Of a stretch of DNA of 52,109 bases, positions 9,399-17,230 are shown in pieces. Both the position numbers and the translations under genes were made by a program. The notes beneath the pieces were generated by a model. That model had not been told where the DNA came from, ran no database searches, and was given only the letters and a program-made list of their open reading frames with translations. Source of the stretch: Amycolatopsis coloradensis (GTDB lineage Bacteria > Actinomycetota > Actinomycetes > Mycobacteriales > Pseudonocardiaceae); the NCBI RefSeq assembly GCF_037997115.1, contig NZ_CP150484.1:8389405-8441513 (forward strand). The letters are read 5' to 3'. The first letter of the stretch is position 1. Each line of letters starts with the position of its first letter.

Positions 9399-9772
9399 GC
9401 GCCTCTCGCGTTGTGGGTTTAGTGCGCCCAATGTGACATTGGGGTCATTGAGTGTCCCCTATGCCACATTGGGCGCGCTCTGCTCTGCGGCTTGTCCTGA
9501 AGGGCCCCTTTGAGACGTTGGACGTCCTGAAGGGCCCCAATGAGACATCGGCGCCCGCGCCAGCAGGGACTTGACCTGCGAAAAGAGAGCAAGGGACCTT
9601 TGCTACCACTTACGTAGGCACGCTAACCAAGCGATAGCAAAGGTCCCTTGCTCCCGCCCGGAAGTCCGTGAAGGCCTCCCTACCTACCCTCAAGGTAGTG
9701 AAGGAGGCCTTCACGGACTCTGGCTCCCTCAAGGAGTCCTTCACGCGCCAAAGTCGAACCTCGAAGCCCACC
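9399..9772. repeat. Gap of about 370 bases with stacked palindromic repeats
   Basis: No gene is visible between the convergent SIP and kinase genes. The gap holds four elements. First, an inverted repeat 9424-9444/9456-9476 built on GCGCCCAATGTG pairs at 19 of 21 positions. Second, a direct repeat of CCTGAAGGGCCCC followed by TGAGAC occurs twice in 9498-9550. Third, a family B hairpin has perfect 19-base arms 9587-9605/9635-9653. Fourth, a family C hairpin has perfect 16-base arms 9664-9679/9703-9718. Any could end transcription from either side; the accumulation suggests a preferred landing site for mobile palindromes. Confidence 0.8.
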
Positions 9773-11062
9773 TCAGTGCGGCACCCAAAGCGTCACCCTG
9801 GTCCCCCGTCCCGGCTGCGAATCGATCGTCCCCCGCCCGCCGACCTCCGCCAGCCGCGCCATGATCGACTGGCTGATCCCGAAGCCCGGCGGCCGGTCCA
9901 GCATGCTGAAGCCGGTCCCCTGGTCCCGCGCGATGACCGCGACGCCGCCTTCGCACTCCTCGACGCGAAGCACGACCTGTTTCGTCCCGGCGTGCTTCAC
10001 AGTGTTTCGAAGCGCTTCGCGTACGGCGTCACGGATAGCGGTCCGGCGCGCGTGCGAGAGGCGGTAGTCCTGTTCGGTCTCGGCGGCGACGAGCTGGGTG
10101 CGGAGGCCGTCGCGCGCCATTTCGGTGGCGACCTCGGCGAGGTCGGCCGCGAGGCCCCGAGCCGAGGGCGCGTCGGGGCCGGTCAGTTCGCGACGCAGTT
10201 CGGCGGCTTGCGCCCGCGCGGTGGCGCGCATTTCGGCGAGCCGTTCCGCGGCCGCGGAATCGTCGTCCGGTGCTTCGAGCCCCATCGCTTCCAACGTCTG
10301 CAACACGGAATCGTGCATCACCCGCTGCGTCCGCAGACGTTCGGCGCGCTGCCCCCGGCGCATCCCGATGCCCAGCGCGAACCGGGTCCCGACACCGAGC
10401 AGGATCAGGATCCCGGCCGTGGTCACCATCGCCACGACGAGCGCGACCATGCACCCCACCGACCGGCTCATCGCGAGCGGATGGTCGAGCGGGAGCCCGC
10501 CGACCCACGTCAGGAAGGCCCGGAACGGCACGGCCGCGATCACCAGCAGACAGGCGGCGGGCAAGCCGAACGACAGCGTCCACAACGCCACCGTCCCGAC
10601 CATCCACGTCCACGCGACGTCGACGGCGAACGGCTGGATCTCGGCGGGCGCCGCGACGGCCACGATCGTCGTGAGCACCACGCCCACGGCGAGATCCGCG
10701 TACATCAGCCGTCCGGACGTCTTCGCCCGGATCCCGCGGCCGCGCACCACCCACCAGACCGCGAAGACGTTGAGCAGCATCCCGAGAATCGTCGTGCTCA
10801 GCACCGGAACGATCCCCGCCGAGCCGTTGGCGACCAGGAAACCGATGTACACCTTCGGAAACGCGGCCACCCGGTAGAAGATCGGGCCGAGCGCGGAGTA
10901 GCGGATCGCGCGCATCAGCAGGGTGTCCGCGGAATCTTCCCGATAGCGCCAATCGGGAACGGAATCGGGGTCGGGTGCTTCGTCGGCGGGGCTCGCGCCC
11001 AAGACCGAAGAACCCTTTCGCAACATCGCGCGCACGAACGTGACCGATTGAGACTCGGACAT
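9773..11062 (-). CDS. Orphan sensor histidine kinase, NarL-partner type
   Basis: A 429-residue membrane kinase. The N-terminal half is cytosolic for about 70 residues, then has several hydrophobic helices between about 75 and 230. A dimerisation/phosphoacceptor segment VMHDSVLQTLEAM follows with His near 250 (the HisKA_3-like HD pattern). The C-terminal HATPase domain has the N box ALRNTVKHAG, the G1 box DQGTGF and a GRGT G2-like motif close to the end. A strong GGGGAGG site precedes ATG 11062. No response regulator is adjacent, so its partner must be encoded elsewhere. The signal sensed cannot be read from the sequence. Confidence 0.88.
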   Translation of the reverse strand: MSESQSVTFVRAMLRKGSSVLGASPADEAPDPDSVPDWRYREDSADTLLMRAIRYSALGPIFYRVAAFPKVYIGFLVANGSAGIVPVLSTTILGMLLNVFAVWWVVRGRGIRAKTSGRLMYADLAVGVVLTTIVAVAAPAEIQPFAVDVAWTWMVGTVALWTLSFGLPAACLLVIAAVPFRAFLTWVGGLPLDHPLAMSRSVGCMVALVVAMVTTAGILILLGVGTRFALGIGMRRGQRAERLRTQRVMHDSVLQTLEAMGLEAPDDDSAAAERLAEMRATARAQAAELRRELTGPDAPSARGLAADLAEVATEMARDGLRTQLVAAETEQDYRLSHARRTAIRDAVREALRNTVKHAGTKQVVLRVEECEGGVAVIARDQGTGFSMLDRPPGFGISQSIMARLAEVGGRGTIDSQPGRGTRVTLWVPH

Positions 11063-11117
11063 CCGCCGCCCTCCCCGCGTCCGATGTGTTCGAGCCTGGC
11101 AAAGCGGACTTCCTGCG

Positions 11118-11927
11118 TCAAGACGGCCGAATGCGCAGTTCCGCGACGAGAAGTTTGACCAACGCGCCGAGCCGCTGACGTTCGGGCTGCACGGTCGGTA
11201 CGCCGGCGGCTTCCAGTGGCGCCGCGGTCACCGGTCCGACGCACGCGCACAGCACCGGACCTCGCAGTGCGGCAAGGAGTTCCTCGCGACGCGACCCCGC
11301 CAGCGTGAGCAGGTTCGCCGCCGCAGGCGCCGAAGTGAAGGCCAAAGCGTGCACACGTCCGGCGATCACGCTTTCGACGAGTTCGTGCACAGGTGCGACG
11401 TCCGCGGGCGAAAGCCAGCGATAGGGCTGCGCTTGGACGACGTCCGCGCCCGCGTCCCGCAGCGACGCGGTGAGTTCGGGCAGCAGGGTGCCGTGCAGCT
11501 GGACCGCGACCCGTTCGCCGCGAACCCCGGCGTCGCGCAATCCTTCGAACAGTTCGGCGTTGCTCTCCTCGGGCGCGGAAAACTCCTCCCGGAGGCCGAA
11601 ACCACGCACTGCGCCCACTGCCTTCGGCCCGCGCGCGAAGATCCGTGACGCCGCCAGCCGTTCCAACAACGGCTCGCGCAATCCCCAGCCTTCGGCCGCC
11701 GAAAGCCAGCCGCGGAACCCGGCGCCGGTGGTGACCGCGGTGAACCCGACCGGTCCGGCCAGCACGGCGTCCGTCGCCGCCCGCAGTTCCGTATCGTCGG
11801 GCAGCGGGACGATCCGGATGGTGGGCGCATGCAAGACGGTCGCGCCGTGCCGCGTCAGCGCGCCGATGAAGTCGTCGGCCCGCCGCTCCGCGGTGATCCC
11901 GATCGTGATTCCGTCCAGGTCAGCCAT
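11118..11927 (-). CDS. HemD-like protein (uroporphyrinogen-III synthase fold), NnaR paralogue without DNA-binding domain
   Basis: A 269-residue protein of the uroporphyrinogen-III synthase family. It shares long near-identical patterns with the N-terminal part of the NnaR-like protein at 15783-16886: GITAxRRAD at the start, TIRIVPLxDDTELR, GFRGWxxAAEGWGL, ARGPKA, ESNAE, VAVQLHG, FTSAPA, ACVGPxTAAPL and GxPTVQP. It stops where NnaR continues into its winged helix. Its ATG overlaps the stop of the upstream WYL regulator by eight bases (ATGGCTGA), so the two are translated together. It may be the biosynthetic enzyme or, more likely given the partner, a sensing subunit working with the regulator. 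Confidence 0.85.
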   Translation of the reverse strand: MADLDGITIGITAERRADDFIGALTRHGATVLHAPTIRIVPLPDDTELRAATDAVLAGPVGFTAVTTGAGFRGWLSAAEGWGLREPLLERLAASRIFARGPKAVGAVRGFGLREEFSAPEESNAELFEGLRDAGVRGERVAVQLHGTLLPELTASLRDAGADVVQAQPYRWLSPADVAPVHELVESVIAGRVHALAFTSAPAAANLLTLAGSRREELLAALRGPVLCACVGPVTAAPLEAAGVPTVQPERQRLGALVKLLVAELRIRPS

Positions 11928-12888
11928 AACGCGCGCCCATCTTCCTGATCTCTTCCGCCAGCCGCTCGCGCAGCTCCGGCGGTTCGAGCACTTCGAGGTT
12001 CCCGCCGAACCGCAGTAGTTCACCGACCGCCGGTTCTCCGGGTTCCACGGGCAGTTCCATCGTCAGCCAGCCGTTTTCGTCCGGCTCGGCGTCCGCTTCC
12101 CGCAACGCCCGTGCTCCGACGGCACCGAGATGGAACGGCACCAGTATGCGGGCGAACTCGTTCAGCCGGACCACCGCCACTCGCGAGTACATCCGCTTTT
12201 CGAACTGCTCCGACCATTCCCGCCAATAGCGCGCGAGGTCGAAGTCGGACGGCCGCTCGAAGGTCTCACCGAGGTCTTCGAGCTCTTCGATCCGGGAGAC
12301 CCGATAGGTCCGGTCGGTCCCGTCGCATCGCGCCGCGAGATACCAGTTCCCGGCCTTGAGGATCAGGCCCAGCGGGTCGAGCACGCGATCGACCTTCCGC
12401 TGCCCCCAGCGTTCGTACCGGACCTTGATCCGCCGCCCGTGCCAGACCGCGTCGGCCAGTTCGGACAGTCGCGGCAGGCTTTCGATCCCGCGATGCCAGC
12501 CAGGCACGTCGAGACAGAACCGTTCGGAGATCTTGCTCGCCCCGGCACGCAGCTCCGCCGGCATGGCGGCGTGCAGTTTGAGCTGCGCGGCGGCGAGTAC
12601 GGTGCCCAGCCCGAGTTCACTGGCCGCGCCCGGCAGGCCCGCCAGCGAAAGCGATTGCGCCTCCTCCTCGGTGAGCCCGGTCAGCCGCGTGCGATAGCCG
12701 TCGATCAGCTGATATCCGCCCGTGCGCCCGCGATCGGCGTACACCGGCACACCGGCCGCGGACAGCGCCTCGACGTCGCGGTAGACCGTCCGGACCGACA
12801 CCTCCAGCTCGGTCGCCAGCTCCTCGGCCGTCATCCGGCCGCGGTTCTGCAGCAGGAGGAGGACCGACAGGAGTCTGCTCGCGCGCAT
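11920..12888 (-). CDS. YafY-type WYL-domain transcriptional regulator
   Basis: A 322-residue regulator. An N-terminal helix-turn-helix (about residues 1-60, containing MTAEELATELEVSVRTVYRD) is followed by a WYL domain (about 135-215) with the ILKAGNWYLAARC core, and a C-terminal WCX-like segment. WYL proteins bind nucleic-acid-like or small ligands and often control stress responses. The start ATG 12888 has a -10-like GATACT exactly six bases upstream and no Shine-Dalgarno sequence, which points to a leaderless mRNA. It is divergent from the DUF3224 gene and coupled to the HemD-like gene downstream. The open frame continues far upstream, but that stretch does not resemble the family. Confidence 0.9.
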   Translation of the reverse strand: MRASRLLSVLLLLQNRGRMTAEELATELEVSVRTVYRDVEALSAAGVPVYADRGRTGGYQLIDGYRTRLTGLTEEEAQSLSLAGLPGAASELGLGTVLAAAQLKLHAAMPAELRAGASKISERFCLDVPGWHRGIESLPRLSELADAVWHGRRIKVRYERWGQRKVDRVLDPLGLILKAGNWYLAARCDGTDRTYRVSRIEELEDLGETFERPSDFDLARYWREWSEQFEKRMYSRVAVVRLNEFARILVPFHLGAVGARALREADAEPDENGWLTMELPVEPGEPAVGELLRFGGNLEVLEPPELRERLAEEIRKMGARYG

Positions 12889-12894
12889 GGATCC

Positions 12895-12900
12895 AGTATC
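12895..12900 (-). promoter_or_regulatory. -10 element of a leaderless promoter for the WYL regulator
   Basis: GATACT on the minus strand ends six bases before ATG 12888, the exact spacing for transcription to begin on the A of the start codon. No ribosome binding site exists in between. Confidence 0.5.
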
Positions 12901-12916
12901 GCCGAAAACCTGACAC

Positions 12917-12929
12917 AACCTGACAGGTT
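12917..12929. promoter_or_regulatory. Probable operator palindrome between the WYL regulator and the DUF3224 gene
   Basis: AACCTGACAGGTT is a perfect 13-base palindrome in the 60-base divergent gap. CTGACA is repeated three times across 12910-12938. The likeliest ligand is the adjacent WYL regulator. Confidence 0.6.
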
Positions 12930-12948
12930 TGGCTGACAGGGTGCACCC

Positions 12949-13344
12949 ATGAACACGTTCGCCATGAAGAACTGGGAAGAATCCGTCGTCAGCGGCACGG
13001 AGGGCGCGCCGCGAGTCGCCTACGCGCACGCCACGCTCGCCTACAGCGGGCTGATCGAAGGCGAGTCCGTCCTCGACTACTTGCTGTACTACGCGGGCGA
13101 GGGCTACGACGGCGGCGACACGACCTCTCCCGGCCTCGAACGGATCGAAGGCAGTGTGGACGGACGTAAGGGAAGCTTCGTGATCAAGCACGACACCGGG
13201 TTCGACACGCAGGGGATCAGGTCTGCGTTCACCGTGGTCGAGGGCTCCGGAACGGGTGAACTCGCCGGGATCACCGGCAGCGGCACCACGACGGGCGCCC
13301 TCGGCGAGCCGACGATGTCGTACACGCTCGAATACGCGCTCTAG
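12949..13344 (+). CDS. DUF3224 domain protein
   Basis: A 131-residue protein matching DUF3224, a compact beta-barrel related in shape to allene oxide cyclase-like barrels. It has the conserved opening WEE, a central LDYLLYY strand, the SFVIKHDTGFD segment near 82-92 and the terminal GxGTTTG...YTLEY pattern. No catalytic residues are established for the family. It is transcribed divergently from the WYL regulator, which commonly accompanies DUF3224 genes in actinobacteria and probably represses it. The next gene follows after nine bases, so the two form an operon. Confidence 0.88.
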   Translation: MNTFAMKNWEESVVSGTEGAPRVAYAHATLAYSGLIEGESVLDYLLYYAGEGYDGGDTTSPGLERIEGSVDGRKGSFVIKHDTGFDTQGIRSAFTVVEGSGTGELAGITGSGTTTGALGEPTMSYTLEYAL

Positions 13345-13353
13345 GGAGAAAAG

Positions 13354-14472
13354 GTGCTCGAGGTCGATCGCAAGCAGGTGCTGGCATACCGGATCGCCGC
13401 GCACGGCCTGCACCGCGAGGAGACGGATCCGGCCGCGGCGGCCGTGTTCGACCTCGGTCTGCAGGATTCCGTACGGGACGCCGCCCTGCTGGGCCTCGCC
13501 GCCCGGATCGACGGCGACATCACGCCCGGCGTCTGGGACGACGAACGTTTCGTGCTCGCGTGGACGCATCGCGGCGCGCCGCATTTCCACCGGCGCGCGG
13601 AACTGGACGCGATCCGGGCCGCGCTCGTGCCGCTCGACGAGAAGGACGCGATGGCCCGGATCCTCTGGCAGCGCAAGCAGGTCGAGGACGCGGGCAGGTC
13701 CGCCACGGACGCGCTGTTCACCGCCACGAAAGCGATCCGCAAGGTCGTCACCGGCCCGCAGACCAAGGGCACGGTGAGCGGCGCGGTCACGAAACTGATC
13801 CCCGAAGGCCTGTCGTACGCCTGCCGCGGCTGCGGTGTCGTCCACATCTACGAGCAGTTGATGCGGATCGCGTCGATCCACGCCGGGGTCCGGCTGGAAG
13901 CGGGCGCGACGCCGGCGACGTTGGCCCCACTGGAAGGGCGCGGCAGGCTCAAGACGTCGCCGGACGCCAAGGCGGCCACCCGCGTGGTCGAGGGTTACCT
14001 GCGGATCAACGGTCCCGCCGCTCCCGGCGACGCCGCCGCCTATGTCGGGACGACCCGCACCGGGGTCGACGCGATGTGGCCGGACGGCTTGGCCGAGGTC
14101 CGCGTCGACGGCAAGAAGGCCTTCCTGCCGGAAGACCGGGTAGCGCTGCTGGAGAATCCGCCGGAGCCGGACGTGGTGCGCCTGCTGCCGCCGCTCGATC
14201 CGTTCGTCCAGGCACGCGACCGCGCCGTCCTTCTGCCGGACAAGACCCGGCAGAAGGAGGTCTGGAAGATCCTCGGCAGTCCCGGCGCGCTGCTGGCCGA
14301 CGGCGAGATCTCCGGTGTGTGGCGGGCCAAGGCGAACGGCAGGAAACGGCTCGACTTCACCGTCACCCCGTTCGGCGCCCTCCGCCCGGCCGTCCGGAAA
14401 GCGGCCGAAGAGGAGGCGGCCCGCGTCGCCGCCGCCAGGGAGTTCCCCGGCTTCCGCGTCGCCTGGTCCTGA
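13354..14472 (+). CDS. Winged-helix DNA-binding protein, AlkZ-like family
   Basis: A 372-residue protein of the HTH_42/AlkZ-like family, which includes DNA glycosylases that unhook interstrand crosslinks or excise bulky alkyl lesions. It opens with a winged-helix region (VLAYRIAAHGLHR) and has HRGAPHFHRRAELDAIRAAL near 70-90. It ends with LDFTVTPFGAL and a helical tail. The catalytic QxQ or QxD motif of characterised AlkZ proteins is not obvious to me, so enzymatic activity is uncertain. The GTG start at 13354 follows GGGAGAAAAG right after the DUF3224 stop, so the genes are cotranscribed. Confidence 0.82.
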   Translation: MLEVDRKQVLAYRIAAHGLHREETDPAAAAVFDLGLQDSVRDAALLGLAARIDGDITPGVWDDERFVLAWTHRGAPHFHRRAELDAIRAALVPLDEKDAMARILWQRKQVEDAGRSATDALFTATKAIRKVVTGPQTKGTVSGAVTKLIPEGLSYACRGCGVVHIYEQLMRIASIHAGVRLEAGATPATLAPLEGRGRLKTSPDAKAATRVVEGYLRINGPAAPGDAAAYVGTTRTGVDAMWPDGLAEVRVDGKKAFLPEDRVALLENPPEPDVVRLLPPLDPFVQARDRAVLLPDKTRQKEVWKILGSPGALLADGEISGVWRAKANGRKRLDFTVTPFGALRPAVRKAAEEEAARVAAAREFPGFRVAWS

Positions 14473-14565
14473 AGGCGGTCCGATCGGTCCCGTTCCGGGT
14501 GCCCAAGAGGTAGGCCATCGCGCAACCGCTTGCCGCGGAAGGACACGGCGTCGACCGTCGAGGAC

Positions 14566-15747
14566 ATGAGCACACAGACGGAACCCCGGACGACGGCGAG
14601 CGGCTGGGCGGCCACCGGTGACCTGCCCTGGGCGCGCCAATGGGACGGCATGAACGAAGGTCCGGTCCTGCTGCCGGACGGACGTGTCCTCGCCGCGGGC
14701 GGTGGCGACAACCGCGGTGCGGTGACGTACGCCGACGCCGCGCTCTACGACCCGGGCAGTGGCCAGTGGACGGTCACCGGATCGCTCGCGACCAGCCGCC
14801 GCCTGCACTCGCTGACCGTCCTGCCGGACGGCAAGGTGCTGGCGGCGGGCGGTTTCCATGGCCATCCGTCCACTTCGCCCAACATCCTCACCTCCGCGGA
14901 GGTCTTCGACCCGGCGACCGGGACCTGGAGCCCGACCGGCTCGATGCACACCGCCCGCTGCAACCATCACGCGATCGCGCTGGCCGACGGCCGGGTGCTC
15001 GTGATGGGCGGCGGGAGCGAACGGCCGCCGATCGATTCCCTGGTGATCGCGGCGGCGGAGATCTACGACCCGGCGACGGGAACCTGGACCGAAACCGCGC
15101 CGATGATCCACGCCAGGGCGGCGTTCCCCGCGGCGCTGCTGCCGGACGGCAGGGTGCTCGTCGCGGCGGGCCTCGTCGAAACCGGCGGCGATCTCGTCGG
15201 CCTGACCTTCTGCGAGCTCTACGACCCGGTCGCGCGCACCTGGACCCCCACCACGCCGATCGGCACCGCTGTCCCGCTCGAAGCCGGACGGCCGCGCGTC
15301 GGCGCGCAGATGGTCGCGCTGGCCGACGGGACCGTGCTGCTCACCGGCGGCCACACCGGCGGGCCGCAGAACTGGAACTACGCGCCGTTCAGCCTCGGCG
15401 AATCCGAGCGCTACGACCCGGTCACCGGCAAATGGACCGACGCGGCGCCGATGGGGATCCCGCGCGACGAATTCCGCCTGATCCGCTTGGACTCCGGCAA
15501 GGTGCTGGCCATCGGTGGCCTCGAATACGGCGGGTACGACGCCGGCTACCAGAACTCCGAGATCTTCGACCCCGCGACCGGGAACTGGGGGCCGCTGCTC
15601 GGGCTCACCATCGGCCGGGCGAAGTTCGGCGCGGTCAAACTCGCCGACGGCCGGGTCCTCATCGCGGGTGGCGCCGCCGTGCTGGCCAACGCCGGCCCGG
15701 ACGGCAACCACGTCCTCATCACCAAGACCGACCTCTTCACCCCCTGA
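14566..15747 (+). CDS. Kelch-repeat beta-propeller protein
   Basis: A 393-residue protein made of about six or seven kelch blades. The repeating unit reads roughly LPDGRVLAAGG, then a hydrophobic strand, then ExYDPATGTWTxT. Copies are visible throughout, for example DGKVLAAGGFHGH, DGRVLVMGGGSE, DGRVLVAAGLVE and SGKVLAIGGLEY. The start ATG 14566 is preferred over a TTG at 14530. No signal peptide is apparent, so it is probably cytosolic and used for protein binding rather than as a secreted galactose oxidase. It is separated from the upstream operon by about 93 bases and convergent with the nnaR-like gene. Confidence 0.85.
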   Translation: MSTQTEPRTTASGWAATGDLPWARQWDGMNEGPVLLPDGRVLAAGGGDNRGAVTYADAALYDPGSGQWTVTGSLATSRRLHSLTVLPDGKVLAAGGFHGHPSTSPNILTSAEVFDPATGTWSPTGSMHTARCNHHAIALADGRVLVMGGGSERPPIDSLVIAAAEIYDPATGTWTETAPMIHARAAFPAALLPDGRVLVAAGLVETGGDLVGLTFCELYDPVARTWTPTTPIGTAVPLEAGRPRVGAQMVALADGTVLLTGGHTGGPQNWNYAPFSLGESERYDPVTGKWTDAAPMGIPRDEFRLIRLDSGKVLAIGGLEYGGYDAGYQNSEIFDPATGNWGPLLGLTIGRAKFGAVKLADGRVLIAGGAAVLANAGPDGNHVLITKTDLFTP

Positions 15748-15754
15748 CCCACCT

Positions 15755-15780
15755 CCCGCATTCCGAGGACGAAATGCGGG
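15755..15780. terminator. Bidirectional hairpin terminator (short family A relative)
   Basis: CCCGCATT (15755-15762) pairs perfectly with AATGCGGG (15773-15780) around a ten-base loop that carries the GAGGACGA core of repeat family A. It fills the 35-base convergent gap between the kelch gene and the nitrate operon. Confidence 0.75.
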
Positions 15781-15782
15781 CG

Positions 15783-16886
15783 TCAGGGGTCGACGGCCAG
15801 CCGGTAGCCGCGTTTCACCACCGTCTGGACCAGTTTCGGCGTGCCCAAAGAGCTCCGCAGGCGTCCGATGGCGGTCTCGACGGCGTGTTCCTCGCCGCCA
15901 TCGGGCAAGGCGGCGACCAGTTCCCGCCGGGAGAACACCCGCCCCGGCGATTCCGCCAGCACCCGCAGCATGGCCATCGGCGCGGGCGCGATGTCACACC
16001 ACTGCCCGTCGACCAGCGCCGCCTGCCCCCGCAGTTCGATGCTCCGGCCGCCCGCGGTCAGCCGCGGCGAACGGGATTCGAGCGCGTCGGACACCGTCCG
16101 CGCCAGCGCCCCGATCCGCGACCGGGTGGGCTGCACCGTCGGGATCCCGAGCGCGGCCAACGGCGCCGCCGTGATCGGCCCGACACAGGCCGCCACGACC
16201 CGTTTCTCCAGTGCCCGCACGATTCCCGGCAACCGTCCGGTCCGTTTCGCGACCGCCAGCATGGACGCGACGGCGGGCGCGCTGGTGAACGGCAACGCGT
16301 CCACCGAACCGTCGAGAACGCCGTCGAGCAGCCGGTCCAGTGGGCCGGGGTCGGCCGGGCCGACCCAGCGGTACACCGGCACCTCGATCACCTCGGCGCC
16401 CGCGGCGCGCAGACTGTCCACGAAGTACGGAAGCGGTTCGCCGTGCAGCTGCACCGCGATCCGCTGACCGTCCACACCGGAATCGAGAAGATGTCTCAGC
16501 ACCTCGGCGTTGCTCTCCGAGGCGGGCGAGTAGTCCTCCGAAAGCCCGGCCGCGCGGATCGCGCCCTTGGCCTTCGGGCCACGCGCCAGAAGCGACGACT
16601 TGCCGAGCCGGTCGAGCAGCTCCTCCCCCAGCCCCCAGCCCTCGGCCGCCTCGACCCAGCCGCGGAAGCCGATCCCGGTCGTCGCGACGACGACGTCGAC
16701 CCGGTCGTCCAGCAGGCGCATGGTCGCCGACCGCAGTTCGGTGTCGTCGGCGAGCGGCACGATCCGGATGGCCGGGCCGTAGCGCACGCTCGCACCCTTA
16801 CGCACGAACAGCGCGCCGAGCTCGTCAGCCCGTCGCGCCGCCGTGATCCCGATGACGAATCCCGCCAGGGGAAGGGCTTCTGTCAC
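15783..16886 (-). CDS. nnaR: NnaR-like regulator: HemD domain fused to a winged helix
   Basis: A 367-residue fusion. Residues 1 to about 255 form a uroporphyrinogen-III synthase-like domain. Residues from about 275 to the end form an OmpR-type winged helix, with SRRELVAAL and ETAIGRLRSSLG leading into the VKRGYRL wing. This architecture is that of NnaR, described in Streptomyces and mycobacteria as a GlnR co-activator of nitrate and nitrite assimilation genes. It is the last gene of the nitrate operon: its GTG overlaps the nirD stop by four bases. The HemD fold may sense a tetrapyrrole intermediate, fitting because NirB needs siroheme; that is inference. Confidence 0.9.
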   Translation of the reverse strand: MTEALPLAGFVIGITAARRADELGALFVRKGASVRYGPAIRIVPLADDTELRSATMRLLDDRVDVVVATTGIGFRGWVEAAEGWGLGEELLDRLGKSSLLARGPKAKGAIRAAGLSEDYSPASESNAEVLRHLLDSGVDGQRIAVQLHGEPLPYFVDSLRAAGAEVIEVPVYRWVGPADPGPLDRLLDGVLDGSVDALPFTSAPAVASMLAVAKRTGRLPGIVRALEKRVVAACVGPITAAPLAALGIPTVQPTRSRIGALARTVSDALESRSPRLTAGGRSIELRGQAALVDGQWCDIAPAPMAMLRVLAESPGRVFSRRELVAALPDGGEEHAVETAIGRLRSSLGTPKLVQTVVKRGYRLAVDP

Positions 16887-17230
16887 GGTGAGAATTCCAC
16901 CTCCACGACGCCATCGGTGACCCGCACCCGATAGGCCGCGACCGAGACACCTTCGGCGTCGAGACAGTCTCCGGTCCGCAGATCGAAACGTTCCTTGTAC
17001 ACCGGCGACGCCACCACGGGGACGCCGCCCGCGTCGCCGACGATCCCCCGCGAAAGCACCGCCGCGCCGCTGATCGGGTCCATATTGGACAGTGCGTACC
17101 ATCGGTCGCCGGGCAGCCGGAAGATCGCCACCTGCACGCCGCCGTCGAGCAGGGCGGCGACACCGGACCATTCGGGGACGGCTCCCGCCGCGCAGACGGC
17201 GGTCCAGGTGCGCTGGATCGAGGTCGTCAC
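16883..17230 (-). CDS. nirD: Nitrite reductase small subunit NirD
   Basis: A 115-residue Rieske-fold protein that partners NirB in the NADH-dependent reduction of nitrite to ammonium. Family features include WxxVCxxxxVPEW near the start, VAIFRLPGDRWYALSNMDP and SPVYKERFDLRTGDC. The Rieske ligand pairs C-x-H and C-x-x-H are absent, as usual for NirD, so it should not carry its own cluster. The GTG at 17230 overlaps the nirB stop by four bases, and its stop overlaps the nnaR start by four bases. Confidence 0.93.
   Translation of the reverse strand: MTTSIQRTWTAVCAAGAVPEWSGVAALLDGGVQVAIFRLPGDRWYALSNMDPISGAAVLSRGIVGDAGGVPVVASPVYKERFDLRTGDCLDAEGVSVAAYRVRVTDGVVEVEFSP

Noticed and set aside
9399..9772. 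CRISPR-like array of repeats
   Set aside because: Repeats are palindromic, belong to different families and lack uniform spacers. No cas genes are present; the RecB-type nuclease at 48500 is not next to it.
12889..15711. A long minus-strand frame extending the WYL regulator upstream
   Set aside because: The stretch lies opposite the DUF3224, AlkZ-like and kelch genes, lacks any domain and is Arg/Gly/Pro-biased. The regulator fold starts at 12888.
14640..16934. A 764-codon plus-strand frame over the kelch and nnaR-like genes
   Set aside because: It is out of frame with the kelch blades and antisense to nnaR, with no motif of its own.
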